From: Palsa-147 sp049279675
Lineage (GTDB): Bacteria > Acidobacteriota > Terriglobia > Acidiferrales > UBA7541
Length of the DNA: 64,000 nt
Assembly: GCA_049279675.1 (NCBI GenBank)
Contig: JBAPOP010000154.1
Coordinates: forward strand, 1-64,000
Direction of reading: 5' to 3'
The notes beneath the pieces are model-generated. The model was not told the DNA's origin. It did not search any database and worked only from the letters and a program-made list of their open reading frames with translations. Positions 51,701 to 60,942 of the stretch are shown in pieces. Position 1 is the stretch's first letter; the number at the start of each line of letters is the position of its first letter. The translations under genes were made by a program, and so were the position numbers.

Positions 51701-52318
51701 TCAGTCGTGCAGAACCACACTGAGGAGGGAATTGTCGATTTTGATCTCGCCGTTGTATTTGATAAAGCCAAGCTTTCTGAATTTGTTCATGAAAAAATTG
51801 ACGCGCGACCGCGTCGTGCCGATCATTTCCGCGAGCGTTTCTTGCGACACTTTGCCAAGAACCTTTTGAGGATGGCCTTGCGCGCCATAACGCGCCAGCA
51901 GCAGGAGGGTGCGCGCCAGCCGTTTCTCGGTCGAATTGAAAAGCTGGTCGATCAGATCCTCTTCGACGCGAATGTTTCGTGCCAGCATGTAGGCAATAAA
52001 GCGGTCGGAGAACTCGTGTTCGCCGTGAAGGACGCGATTCATCTCGTTTTTCTCAATGACCAGCACAGTGGTGGGCGCAATCGCGGTCGCCGTCGCCTTG
52101 CAAATCAACTGGCCCGCCAGGCAGCCTTCTCCAAAAAAATCGCCCGGTCCGAGAATTGCCACGACTGCTTCTTTACCCGACTCGTTCACGACTGTAAGCT
52201 TCACGCCGCCATCTTGAATGTACATGACGGTCTTCGCGGAATCGCCCTGCGCGAAAACAGTTTCTTTCCTCTGAAACTTGCCAACTTTTCTCCCCAGACC
52301 TGTCGACTCAAGAAACAT
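51701..52318 (-). CDS. Crp/Fnr-family transcriptional regulator (copy 1)
   Basis: Regulator of about 205 residues. The cyclic-nucleotide-binding-like barrel shows KFQRKETVFAQGDSAKTVMYIQDGGVKLTV and GPGDFFGEGCLAGQ. The C-terminal winged helix is TLAEMIGTTRSRVNFFMNKFRKLGFIKYNGEIKI. No Fnr-type cysteine cluster is present, so oxygen sensing through FeS is unlikely. ATG 52318 (MFLEST) is preferred; the frame extends upstream to 52423 with an unusual basic leader. It follows an ADOP permease that is itself preceded by a related regulator at 55215. Confidence 0.87.
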   Translation of the reverse strand: MFLESTGLGRKVGKFQRKETVFAQGDSAKTVMYIQDGGVKLTVVNESGKEAVVAILGPGDFFGEGCLAGQLICKATATAIAPTTVLVIEKNEMNRVLHGEHEFSDRFIAYMLARNIRVEEDLIDQLFNSTEKRLARTLLLLARYGAQGHPQKVLGKVSQETLAEMIGTTRSRVNFFMNKFRKLGFIKYNGEIKIDNSLLSVVLHD

Positions 52319-52520
52319 CTTCACATCGAACGCATGATTTCTCGATTTCGCTTTTCGAGGAGAGCGGCGGAGGCCGGATGATATTCTTCGAACTGCAGAA
52401 GGCACGATACGACAGGGTAGCACGAATTAAATGACTGTCCAATATTAAACAGCACTTGACGGGCTGCGAATTTTAATCGCGGGTATCCGCCGTTCAGCGT
52501 TCCTAATTGGAACGCGACAT

Positions 52521-54998
52521 CTACTCTGCCCGCAACGAGTCGACGGGGTTGACCGTTGCCGCCCGTCGGGAAGGTAAATAGCAAGCGAGATAAGCAGTGG
52601 CGACGACGCCGATTGCTACTGCCGAATACGTAAATGGGTCGACCGGATTGACGTTGAACAGCAGCGCTGACATCAGGCGCATGGCGGCGAAAGCGGCGAC
52701 GAGGCCGCACGCGACGCCGATACCGGTCAACCACAATCCCTGGCGTACGAACATCGCAACGAGCGACTTTCGCTGCGCGCCGAGCGCCATTCGAATGCCG
52801 ATCTCGCGCGTCCTCTGCGACACCGAGTACGCGATCACGCCATAAATTCCAACGATCCCGAGCAGTAGAGCCATGCCTCCGGCCGCTCCGAGCATGATCA
52901 GCGTGAACGAGGTGCGCGCCATCGATCTCGTGTAATAGTGGCCGAGCGTGTGAGCATCAGCCACCGGCACGTTCGAATCAGCCGACCAGACGGTTTGGCG
53001 AATTTCATTCAAGAAGGCCTGCGATCCCGCCCGCGGACTGCGAATCGCGAAAGCAATGCCGCGGCGCAGCATTTCTCTTTGGCCTTCAAACCGGTCCATC
53101 ATGATGGGCCAGTAGACAGTGGTGGGCGCTGGTTGATTCACGCCATCGTCGTGCACGTCCCCAACGACTCCGATGATTTCGCGCCAGTCGTCGTTAGTGC
53201 CGACGCGGATTCGTTTGCCCAGCGCGTTGCTGGCATCGCGCCAATATTCGCGCGCGAAATTCTCGGAGACTATCGCGACGGGCAATTTCTGGTAGGTGTC
53301 CGTCCAGGTTAGATCTCGCCCCGCGATGAGCGGAGTGCCCAGCGTCGCGAATGATCCGGGCGAAACGAATTTGAATCGTCGAAGAGGCGGAAGCTCGCCT
53401 TCTGCATATGCGCGGTCTTGCGCGAAGATAGGATCGTTCGAACTGTTCCCATCCATCGGAATAGCCGTCGAGAAGCTCGCTGATGACACGCCCGGGATTG
53501 CCGCGAGCTTGTTGAGGAGTTCCTCGTCCATGCGTACGACGCGCTCACGCTCGGAATCCGGTACATGCGTGTCCGGGACGAAGAACCGAAACGTTTGCAC
53601 CGATTCCGGCGCGAAGAACCCTGGCGAAACGTGCATTAACGCGCGAAATGTCCGGATCATCAGCCCCGAACAAATCAATAACAAAAGCGCGAGAGCCACT
53701 TGCACCACCACGAGAACATTTCGCGCGCGATGCTGCTGGCGGCTTTGGCTGAGCGTGCGTCCTCCCTCTCGGAGGCCCGTATTCAAATGCGCGCCGGCAT
53801 ACTTGAACACCGGAATCGAGCCAAACAGCAGGCTTGAAAAAAGTGCGATCGCGAACGTAAACAGCAGCACAGGAATGTCGATGCCAATTTCGTGGATTCG
53901 CGGGAGGCCCGTGGGTGCCATCGCCACAAGCACGCGCAATGCTCCATAGGCGAGCGCTAATCCGAGCAGGCTGCCCATCAGGCCGAGTGTTACGCTCTCG
54001 AATAACAATTCACTCGCGATTCGCTTCCATCCAGCGCCCAGGGCGGTACGAATGGCTAATTCCTGGCGGCGTCCGTCAACGCGCACGAGAAGCAAGTTCG
54101 CGACGTTCGCGCATGCGATCAGCAGCACCATGCCGATCGAGCCCATCAAAACCCATAAGACGTTGCCCACATCTCCGACAACATCCTGCTTCAGCGGCCG
54201 CAAGTTTGGCCCGATTTGCGCTTTTTCGAAGAGCTTGACGCTGAAGCCCGGCGGCGCGGGGAAACTGCGAGTGATAATCGGAAGCAGTCGCGCGATGTCC
54301 GCACTAGCCTGCGCGATTGTCACTCCCGGCTTGAGACGTGCAAGAGCCTGATAGCTGAAATTCCCGAGCGTTAATTTGTTGCGGTCGAACTTGAAGGGCA
54401 CGACAAGTGCGGGGTCTTGATAGTTCAGAAAATGAAATCCACGCGGCAAGACGCCGATGATTTCGCGCGGTTTTCCGTTCACCGTGATGGAACTCCCGAT
54501 CGCGGAGGCCGCACCGCCGAATTTCTGCTGCCAGAATCCGTAGGATAGCAGTGCGGTTTCCGGCGAGCCGGGCGCATCGTCTTCGCGAGTGAACAATCTT
54601 CCCAGCGCGGGCGTTACACCGAGAATCGGCAGCGTGCCATCGGTGACGTCGAGCCCTACCACTTGCTCCGGTTCGCCCGTCCCGGTGACGCTAAATGAGT
54701 CGCCCGAATACAACCCGATGTCTTCAAGCGTGGTGCTTTGCTCGCGATCGATGAAGTAATTCGACGGCGACATGTTCAAATCCTTGATGCCGATGCCCGG
54801 CGCCGTGTGCCACACGCCGATTAACTGTTCCGAGTGTGGATATGGCAAAGGTTTCAGCAGCACTCCTTCGAGGACGCTGAAGATCACCGTGTTCGCGCCG
54901 ACGCCCACGGCCAGCGTGATCAGAGTGATTGCGGTAAAGAGCGGCGCGCGGCTGAGTCTGCGCAGCACCTGCCTGAGATGATCGTTAAACGTTGCCAT
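52521..54998 (-). CDS. ADOP-type ABC transporter permease (MacB/FtsX family)
   Basis: Membrane protein of about 825 residues with the duplicated MacB_PCD-FtsX layout. Helix 1 (PLFTAITLITLAVGVGANTVIFSVLEGVLL) is followed by a periplasmic domain, an FtsX block (VLWVLMGSIGMVLLIACANVANLLLVR, RRQELAIRTALGAG), a second periplasmic domain, and a final FtsX block ending in LPSRRAATVNPVDSLRAE. This 'acidobacterial duplicated orphan permease' family is abundant in Acidobacteriota and is encoded without an ATPase, as here. ATG 54998 has GGGAGG upstream. Function is probably export of a small molecule or envelope signal. It lies between two Crp-type regulators. Confidence 0.92.
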   Translation of the reverse strand: MATFNDHLRQVLRRLSRAPLFTAITLITLAVGVGANTVIFSVLEGVLLKPLPYPHSEQLIGVWHTAPGIGIKDLNMSPSNYFIDREQSTTLEDIGLYSGDSFSVTGTGEPEQVVGLDVTDGTLPILGVTPALGRLFTREDDAPGSPETALLSYGFWQQKFGGAASAIGSSITVNGKPREIIGVLPRGFHFLNYQDPALVVPFKFDRNKLTLGNFSYQALARLKPGVTIAQASADIARLLPIITRSFPAPPGFSVKLFEKAQIGPNLRPLKQDVVGDVGNVLWVLMGSIGMVLLIACANVANLLLVRVDGRRQELAIRTALGAGWKRIASELLFESVTLGLMGSLLGLALAYGALRVLVAMAPTGLPRIHEIGIDIPVLLFTFAIALFSSLLFGSIPVFKYAGAHLNTGLREGGRTLSQSRQQHRARNVLVVVQVALALLLLICSGLMIRTFRALMHVSPGFFAPESVQTFRFFVPDTHVPDSERERVVRMDEELLNKLAAIPGVSSASFSTAIPMDGNSSNDPIFAQDRAYAEGELPPLRRFKFVSPGSFATLGTPLIAGRDLTWTDTYQKLPVAIVSENFAREYWRDASNALGKRIRVGTNDDWREIIGVVGDVHDDGVNQPAPTTVYWPIMMDRFEGQREMLRRGIAFAIRSPRAGSQAFLNEIRQTVWSADSNVPVADAHTLGHYYTRSMARTSFTLIMLGAAGGMALLLGIVGIYGVIAYSVSQRTREIGIRMALGAQRKSLVAMFVRQGLWLTGIGVACGLVAAFAAMRLMSALLFNVNPVDPFTYSAVAIGVVATAYLACYLPSRRAATVNPVDSLRAE

Positions 54999-55214
54999 GC
55001 TCCAAACCTCCCGGCCGGGAAATCTGCGTTCGCAATCGGGCTCGCAGCAGCACCCGTGTGCCAAACGTGTCAGTCGCCAGACTGCATCAGTTGATACGCA
55101 GCCGAGCGCTGGAATGTTTAGTTTGCTTTGGTGACAGCCGCTGGCGGGTGTTGCCTGCCTGGACTAAAGCTGAAATCCAGTAACCTCGAACATTCGGACG
55201 ATTACCGGCCGTCT

Positions 55215-55895
55215 CTAGCTGTTCGGAAGAATTTTTCGGAGCGATTGGCGCACTTCCAATCCGCCGTCGTAGTTGATGAATCCCTGTTTCCTAAATCGAT
55301 TCATGAACAAATTAATTCGTGGGCGGGTCGTCCCGACCATCTCCGCCAGGACTTGGTGGTTCAAGATCGGGATCTCAACGACGGACGGGCCCTTCTCATC
55401 CAGGTGCGCCAGGCGCAGAAGCACGCGCGCGAGCCTTTGTTCGGCAGTTGATGTCAGTAGGTCCGCGACATGATCTTGATATTTCTTAACGCTGAAGAGG
55501 AGGTAGGCCACCAGCGAATTTGACGTTGTATTCTTTTTGCGAAGCATCGCGAGCATCTTGTCCCGCTGGATGATGCGTATGGAGCTGGCCGTCAACGCGA
55601 CTGCCGTGGATATGCGCAAGGGATAGCCTGCCAGGCAAAGCTCGCCAAAAAAATCATTTGCTCCCAGGATCGTCGTAACAGCGGAAGGTTGATATTTCGA
55701 TTCCGTCGTGAGGCGCACGCCTCCCGCTTGAATGTAGTACAGCGTATTTGCGGGCGCTCCTTGCGTGTAGATGTTTTGTTTGTTCCGATAACGCGAGACC
55801 TTGCCGCCTAAGCTTGCGCCTGAAGAAAACCCTTTGAGGTGCGAACCCATCTGGTTCATGCCTTTCGTGAGTCGCGCCACTTTGGCGGGAGCCAC
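55215..55895 (-). CDS. Crp/Fnr-family transcriptional regulator (copy 2)
   Basis: Regulator of about 226 residues, similar to the one at 51701-52318. The effector barrel has YRNKQNIYTQGAPANTLYYIQAGGVRLTT and GANDFFGELCLAGYPLR. The winged helix is VLAEMVGTTRPRINLFMNRFRKQGFINYDGGLEV. No cysteine cluster is present. Start GTG or ATG choice near 55895 is uncertain; shorter in-frame ATGs occur at 55859 and 55850. It is upstream of the ADOP permease on the same strand and may control it. Confidence 0.87.
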   Translation of the reverse strand: MAPAKVARLTKGMNQMGSHLKGFSSGASLGGKVSRYRNKQNIYTQGAPANTLYYIQAGGVRLTTESKYQPSAVTTILGANDFFGELCLAGYPLRISTAVALTASSIRIIQRDKMLAMLRKKNTTSNSLVAYLLFSVKKYQDHVADLLTSTAEQRLARVLLRLAHLDEKGPSVVEIPILNHQVLAEMVGTTRPRINLFMNRFRKQGFINYDGGLEVRQSLRKILPNS

Positions 55896-55901
55896 GCATG
55901 C

Positions 55902-56111
55902 CTATGACTTTGAGTGATCGGCTGACTTCACAGATTCCCAATGAGCTTCCAGCGTCGCCTGGTAAGCCTTATTGGCATGTTCCAGCGCCTGTCTTGAATG
56001 TTCATGTCCGGTCTCGTGGTCTTCTTTGTCGTGATGCGCGGACGCAGTACGGTGCGCGTGCGCTGCTTGATCGTGGAATTCGGCAGCTCTTTGGTGTGAA
56101 TCTTTCGCCAT
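55902..56111 (-). CDS. Small His/Ala-rich hydrophilic protein
   Basis: A 69-residue acidic and His-rich protein: MAKDSHQRAAEFHDQAAHAH, then repeated His-x-x-Ala spacing (SAHHDKEDHETGHEHSRQAL) and a helical tail. About a fifth of the residues are histidine, mostly in the first half, which would allow metal binding, but no known domain is recognised. GAGAGG lies about 5 bp before ATG 56111. It is on the same strand as and 6 bp upstream of the Crp-type gene. Confidence 0.75.
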   Translation of the reverse strand: MAKDSHQRAAEFHDQAAHAHRTASAHHDKEDHETGHEHSRQALEHANKAYQATLEAHWESVKSADHSKS

Positions 56112-56342
56112 TGCGCCTCTCAGTCTGCGTCTATCCTAAAACCGCTCCATTCTCTAATCTGTTCAATTTTGAACACTCTTTCCGTGGCGCACTCTTTCAG
56201 ATCGAATGGAAAGGACTATCGCGACAGCGGGATCGACTTCCAGGCGGGGGATCGGGTGCTCTCTCGAAGACTACGTCACGAAAGCCGTCCATCCGAGCGC
56301 ACGTCCTTGATGTGGCCAGTCTCGAGGCTTCCGAAAAGTGCC

Positions 56343-56783
56343 TTACTGTTTCGTCTCATTTTCGAGCTTGATTGCAATTGCGGCCACGCACTTTGCCCGC
56401 TCGATCAATTGAAGTTCCTTGGCGGTGGGCTGTCGTGGAACGCTGGTGTACATCTTGAGGCATCCAAGCTGCTTGTTGTTTTCAGCAAGAACGCGGCCAG
56501 AATGGAAAATGAACAACCCGAAAAGCGCTGCGTTCAGGCTAATTGTGGCACTATCGCATTTGTCGATCGCGCTCAGCGAAATCAGCGAGACCACGCCGCC
56601 AATCTGACAATCCAGCGTGCTGCAGATTCCATTGAGCACCTTTGGTAAGGGCGCACGGGTAAAAATTGTTTGAACGAGATGCTCCTCCGCGCCCAACAAA
56701 TATTGGATTTTCTCGTTCGCTTCGCGCCGCGCTTTTCGCTTCTGCGAATTGATACGCGTACCTGTGTTGCTCCCGCTCATCAA
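56343..56783 (-). CDS. GAF-domain protein
   Basis: A 146-residue soluble protein. GAEEHLVQTIFTRAPLPKVLNGICSTLDCQIGG matches the first helix and strand of GAF domains found in sensor proteins, and KMYTSVPRQPTAKELQLIERAKCVAAIAIKLE matches their last strand and helix. The middle is shorter than a usual GAF core, lacking the typical loop region, so ligand binding may be altered or lost. No output domain is present. It is adjacent to a diguanylate cyclase on the same strand. Confidence 0.65.
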   Translation of the reverse strand: MMSGSNTGTRINSQKRKARREANEKIQYLLGAEEHLVQTIFTRAPLPKVLNGICSTLDCQIGGVVSLISLSAIDKCDSATISLNAALFGLFIFHSGRVLAENNKQLGCLKMYTSVPRQPTAKELQLIERAKCVAAIAIKLENETKQ

Positions 56784-56908
56784 AGCATTCCCCTTTTTTT
56801 TCGAGCCTTCTTCAGACCAAGAAGCTTGAGCCCGATTTTGGTCAACTGTCCTATGGATTGGCTGTAGCCCGAATGCTCTCGGGCACTTCGAACAATTTGG
56901 AAATGCTT

Positions 56909-58261
56909 TTAAGCGGCCTGGCCGCCATGATCTGCTTTCGAGCTCTCCGCTTTCATCGCATAAAGAGATTTGTCCGCGGCGGACAGCAGTGTTTCGACCG
57001 TTGTGCCGTTCTCCGGATAGACCGCGCTGCCAACGCTCACTGAAAGCAGAGGTTTCTCACGATCGTTGGAGAGCCGCTCGCAAATCCTCCGTTTGACCGC
57101 GTCAGCCTCTGTCGCGCCGGTCTCGGGCAAAATAATCGCAAACTCATCGCCGCCGTATCGTGCCGGAGTGTCAATCGATCGGCAGCAGAACCGAAAAATA
57201 TCGGCCAGACGGCAGAGCGCCCGATTGCCTGTTAAATGACCATGGTTGTCGTTGATCCGCTTCATTCCATCCACATCAAAAAAAAGTACGGCAAAGGCGC
57301 GTGCCGTTCGGTCTGAACGTTTCAATTCGGATTCCAGTGTTTCTGAAAACTTGCGGAAATTTGCCAATCCACTCAACGCGTCAGTCGCTGCCACGTGCCG
57401 CAGGTGATCCTCGAGTGCGCAGTGTGCGGTGACGTCTTCCGCAATGATCTCGCAGCCTTCCGGTGCGCCTTCTTCAACACCCACTTGCTGGCCACTGAGC
57501 CGAACCTTCATCGGCGTTCCGTCCTTTCGCTTCCATTCGACTTCGATCAAATCCACGTGGCCTGTCTGTCGATAGGATTCGAAGAGTTGTCCCCGCTCGA
57601 TAGGATCGCGAACGATTTCCGTCGCTAGGTTAACTGCCATCAATTCGCCTCTGGATCCGTAACCGAGCATTGCCACAAGCGCTTCATTCACATCGAGGAA
57701 CCGGCCGTCCGCGTCGAAATGACAGATGCCATACGTAGGGTTCTCCACCAGAGCTCGATAGTGGGCTTCCGAGTGCCGCAATTGCTTCTCCGCGTGATTC
57801 CGCTCCTCGCGCCGGGTTTTTTCCTCTACTGCCAAAGCGATAGCCAGCGGCAAGCGATTCAATCGATTCTTATCGACGCAATCGAAGGCTCCCTTGAGGA
57901 TAAATGACTCGGTCATGTCGTCTTCGAGCGGGTGCGTAGCCAGGATGAACGGAATCTCCTGCTTCTCTTGATGCAGGTATTCGAGCGCCTCCATTCCCGT
58001 CCAACGGGGCATGGAGTAATCGCATACGATCACGTCATAGGACTGGGTCCGCAATCGTTTCCCGAATTCAACTGGGACTTGAACGCAATCCGCGGAGACT
58101 GCGAAATCCAGCCTTTTGAGCTCATTCAAGCAGAGTTCGACGTCGGACTTCTTGTCGTCCACGAAGAGAATTCGCACGATCCGTCGCCGATGGGCGGCGA
58201 CTCGATGAGTGGCAAAGCCTTGATTATTTTGATGTGGGTCATTATGGGTCAGGTTTGACAT
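56909..58261 (-). CDS. REC-PAS-GGDEF diguanylate cyclase
   Basis: Signalling enzyme of 450 residues expected to make c-di-GMP. Receiver domain at about 28-145 (RILFVDDKKSDVELCL, phospho-Asp in VIVCDYSMPRWTG). PAS domain at about 165-285 (ALVENPTYGICHFDADGRFLDVNEALVAMLGYGS). GGDEF domain at about 300-440 with intact catalytic RYGGDEFAIILP. An inhibitory I-site RSID is placed exactly five residues before GGDEF, so product feedback is likely. No transmembrane segment. The kinase for its receiver is not adjacent. Confidence 0.93.
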   Translation of the reverse strand: MSNLTHNDPHQNNQGFATHRVAAHRRRIVRILFVDDKKSDVELCLNELKRLDFAVSADCVQVPVEFGKRLRTQSYDVIVCDYSMPRWTGMEALEYLHQEKQEIPFILATHPLEDDMTESFILKGAFDCVDKNRLNRLPLAIALAVEEKTRREERNHAEKQLRHSEAHYRALVENPTYGICHFDADGRFLDVNEALVAMLGYGSRGELMAVNLATEIVRDPIERGQLFESYRQTGHVDLIEVEWKRKDGTPMKVRLSGQQVGVEEGAPEGCEIIAEDVTAHCALEDHLRHVAATDALSGLANFRKFSETLESELKRSDRTARAFAVLFFDVDGMKRINDNHGHLTGNRALCRLADIFRFCCRSIDTPARYGGDEFAIILPETGATEADAVKRRICERLSNDREKPLLSVSVGSAVYPENGTTVETLLSAADKSLYAMKAESSKADHGGQAA

Positions 58262-58589
58262 ATAAAGCCGCCTTCGTGTCCTCTAAAGCCACCGCAGTAT
58301 TTCCGCGTCGGGGAGTGAAACCTGTGAGGACTCCTCTTTTGGGACTGTGCGGTCGGGAGGGTGTTAACAACTGTTCAATTTGGCACAGTGCTAAATAGTG
58401 TGTCGATTATATCAATACCCCATCGCTCTTTCGCTAACCAGCTCCTGACCGGCTTCCGCTTATCCGCCGAATTCTGGAAATTAAACTCGAAAATGTGGAT
58501 GGCCAAAGCGGCACCGTCCCAACATTCGCTTGCGGCTTGGCTGGGCGCTCAGTTACGCTCGCCGCTCGCTCATGGTTTAACACCACAGA
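58262..58589. other. Intergenic region upstream of galK
   Basis: About 330 bp between divergent genes. It should hold the promoters of the diguanylate cyclase and galK. I find no clear consensus promoter, operator of the LacI type, or credible gene. Confidence 0.45.
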
Positions 58590-59786
58590 ATGACGAATGG
58601 ATCGAATCTGCGTGAACTATTCCGCTCGCGCTTCAAAACGGACGCGCAAATCTTTCGCGCGCCGGGCCGAACGAACCTGATCGGCGAGCACACCGACTAC
58701 AATGACGGTTTCGTGATGCCTGCGGCCATCGGGGCTTACTGCTGGATTGCCGCAAACGCACGCGATGATCGAAGCCTCGTATTGCGCTCGGAGAATTTCC
58801 GCGAGACGGTCGAGGTGGATCTCGAGTCTACAAGTTTGCGGCCGACGAAATCGTGGAGTGATTATCCGATTGGCGTCGCAGTAATGCTTGAGCGCGCGGG
58901 ACTGAAAATTCGCGGCGCGAACTTGCTCATTCAGGGAGAAGTCCCAATCGGCGCGGGACTCAGTTCCTCGGCGGCAATCGAAGTCGCGACGGCCTGCGCT
59001 TTGTTACGTCTTGCAGGCCTCGATGCGGATCATACGAGAGTTGCGCGCATTTGCCAGCAGGCGGAAAACGATTTTGTCGGTATGCGCTGCGGAATCATGG
59101 ATCAATTCGCGAGTCTCTTTGGCAAGGAGGGGCACGCGATTCTGCTCGATTGCCGCTCACTCGAGTTTAAGCCGATGCCGATTCCGAAAAACGTGGATCT
59201 CGTCATCTGCAACACAATGGTGCGACACGCTCTGGCGTCCAGCGAATATAATCGGCGTCGCGCCGATTGCGAGGAGGCCGTCCGAATTTTGTCTCGCGCT
59301 CTCCCGGGAGTTCGTGCGTTGCGCGATGTTTCGTTCAAGCAGCTCGCGCGCCACAAATCGATGCTTCCGGAAATCATCTATCGCCGCGCTTTGCACATCG
59401 TTTCGGAGAACGCGCGAGTGATCGAAGCGGGCGATTCGCTGAAACGCGGAGACGTCGCCATGTTTGGCCGTCTAATGGCTGAATCCCACGCGAGTCTCCG
59501 GGATCTCTATGAAGTGAGTTGTCCCGAGCTCGATTTGATGGTTGAGCTGGCGAATAAACAGAAAGGCATCCTCGGTGCGCGGATGACAGGCGGCGGATTT
59601 GGAGGCTGCACCATCAACCTCGTCGACTCCCGTTTCACAGCTGAATTCCGCAAAGAAATCGGTGTGGCTTATGAAAACGCTGCCAAACTGATGCCCGAGA
59701 TTTACGTTTGGGCGCCTGCGGGGCCAGCAGGGACGGTCACCGATTCATTGAAGATGACCTCGTTCTCGCCAGGATCTCAGGAATGA
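58590..59786 (+). CDS. galK: Galactokinase
   Basis: GHMP kinase of 398 residues that phosphorylates galactose at C1 in the Leloir pathway. The galactokinase signature RAPGRTNLIGEHTDYNDGFV is at about residue 23-42, the ATP-binding motif PIGAGLSSSAAIEVATACAL near 110-130, and the C-terminal GHMP motif GARMTGGGFGGCTINLV near 330. ATG 58590 is used. Its stop TGA overlaps the ATG of galT. It provides the route for galactose released by the GH36 enzyme at 3849-6344, though the two loci are far apart. Confidence 0.95.
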   Translation: MTNGSNLRELFRSRFKTDAQIFRAPGRTNLIGEHTDYNDGFVMPAAIGAYCWIAANARDDRSLVLRSENFRETVEVDLESTSLRPTKSWSDYPIGVAVMLERAGLKIRGANLLIQGEVPIGAGLSSSAAIEVATACALLRLAGLDADHTRVARICQQAENDFVGMRCGIMDQFASLFGKEGHAILLDCRSLEFKPMPIPKNVDLVICNTMVRHALASSEYNRRRADCEEAVRILSRALPGVRALRDVSFKQLARHKSMLPEIIYRRALHIVSENARVIEAGDSLKRGDVAMFGRLMAESHASLRDLYEVSCPELDLMVELANKQKGILGARMTGGGFGGCTINLVDSRFTAEFRKEIGVAYENAAKLMPEIYVWAPAGPAGTVTDSLKMTSFSPGSQE

Positions 59787-60835
59787 ATTGGAAAGATCTC
59801 AAGGACGCTCCTCACCGGCGTTTCAATCCGCTAACGCGCGATTGGGTTCTCGTGTCTCCGCAACGAGCCGAGCGCCCGTGGCAGGGCAAGGTCGAAAGAG
59901 TCGCCGAACCGCCGCGCGCGCAATACGATCCCGATTGCTACCTCTGCCCGGGCAATTCTCGCGCTCGCGGTCAACGCAATCCCGCATATTCCGGCACGTT
60001 TGTCTTCGACAATGATTTCCCCGCGCTACTTCCGGAAACGCCGTCGGCGATTGCCAATGTCGAAAATTTGATTTCCGCTCAATCGGCGCCGGGCGTATGC
60101 CGCGTCGGGTGCTTCTCGCCGCGCCACGATTTGACACTATCGCGCATGAACCCCGCGGAAATCGAAGCCGTCGTTCGGATGTGGGTGGATCAGGCCCGCA
60201 ATCTCGCCGCCGTGCCGTGGATTCAGTACGTCGAAATTTTTGAAAACCGGGGGGATCTGATGGGCGCGAGCAACCCCCACCCGCATTGCCAGATATGGAC
60301 TAATTCGGAGTTGCCAAATCTTCCGGCAAAAGAGCAATCATCACAGGAAGATTTTCTCGCGCGCGAAGGGGAGTGTCTCCTCTGCCGCTATCTGGCGCTC
60401 GAGATGGAAAGCAACGAGCGCATCGTTTGCCAGAACAGCTCATTCGTCGTTGTCGTGCCGTTCTGGGCGCTCTGGCCATTTGAAACGCTGATTCTGAGCC
60501 GCCGCCATGTGGGTGCTCTCGAAGACTTGACGCCGGCCGAACAAATCGACCTCGCCGACATTCTTCGCCGCGCCACGATTCGCTACGACAATCTATTTGA
60601 GACTTCGTTCCCCTATTCGATGGGTTTTCATCAGCGGCCCACCGACGGGCAACCGCACCCCGAGTGGCATTTTCACGCGCACTATTTTCCTCCACTCTTG
60701 CGTTCTGCCACCGTTCAGAAATTCATGGTCGGTTACGAAATGCTCGCCACACCGCAGCGTGACATCACGGCGGAGAGCGCCACGGTGCGCTTGCGGGAAA
60801 TGAGCGAAGTGCACTATCTCGATCGACTCGGCTAA
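59783..60835 (+). CDS. galT: Galactose-1-phosphate uridylyltransferase
   Basis: HIT-superfamily transferase of 350 residues that exchanges UDP between UDP-glucose and galactose 1-phosphate. Key segments are RRFNPLTRDWVLVSPQRAERPW at the N terminus, the zinc-site CYLCPGNSRARG, the catalytic NPHPHCQIW, and the C-terminal zinc/binding strand PEWHFHAHYFPPLLRS. It starts at ATG 59783, overlapping the galK stop by 4 bp, so the pair is translationally coupled. The pathway epimerase GalE is not in the window. Confidence 0.95.
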   Translation: MNWKDLKDAPHRRFNPLTRDWVLVSPQRAERPWQGKVERVAEPPRAQYDPDCYLCPGNSRARGQRNPAYSGTFVFDNDFPALLPETPSAIANVENLISAQSAPGVCRVGCFSPRHDLTLSRMNPAEIEAVVRMWVDQARNLAAVPWIQYVEIFENRGDLMGASNPHPHCQIWTNSELPNLPAKEQSSQEDFLAREGECLLCRYLALEMESNERIVCQNSSFVVVVPFWALWPFETLILSRRHVGALEDLTPAEQIDLADILRRATIRYDNLFETSFPYSMGFHQRPTDGQPHPEWHFHAHYFPPLLRSATVQKFMVGYEMLATPQRDITAESATVRLREMSEVHYLDRLG

Positions 60836-60942
60836 TGCATTCGACTGTAGTTGGCTTTGCATCGAATTCTTGCGACTAAGAGCTTTCGAAATAATCTAAT
60901 TAATGTTCAGGCTTCGTGGCACCTTACTTGAGGAGGACGATC

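Noticed and set aside
53586..53599. Sequence CCGAAACGTTTGCA resembling the LacI-type operator
   Set aside because: It lies inside the ADOP permease coding region and only the left half matches; the right arm breaks the palindrome.
58361..58615. 84-codon open frame before galK
   Set aside because: No ribosome site or family match, and it overlaps the galK start.
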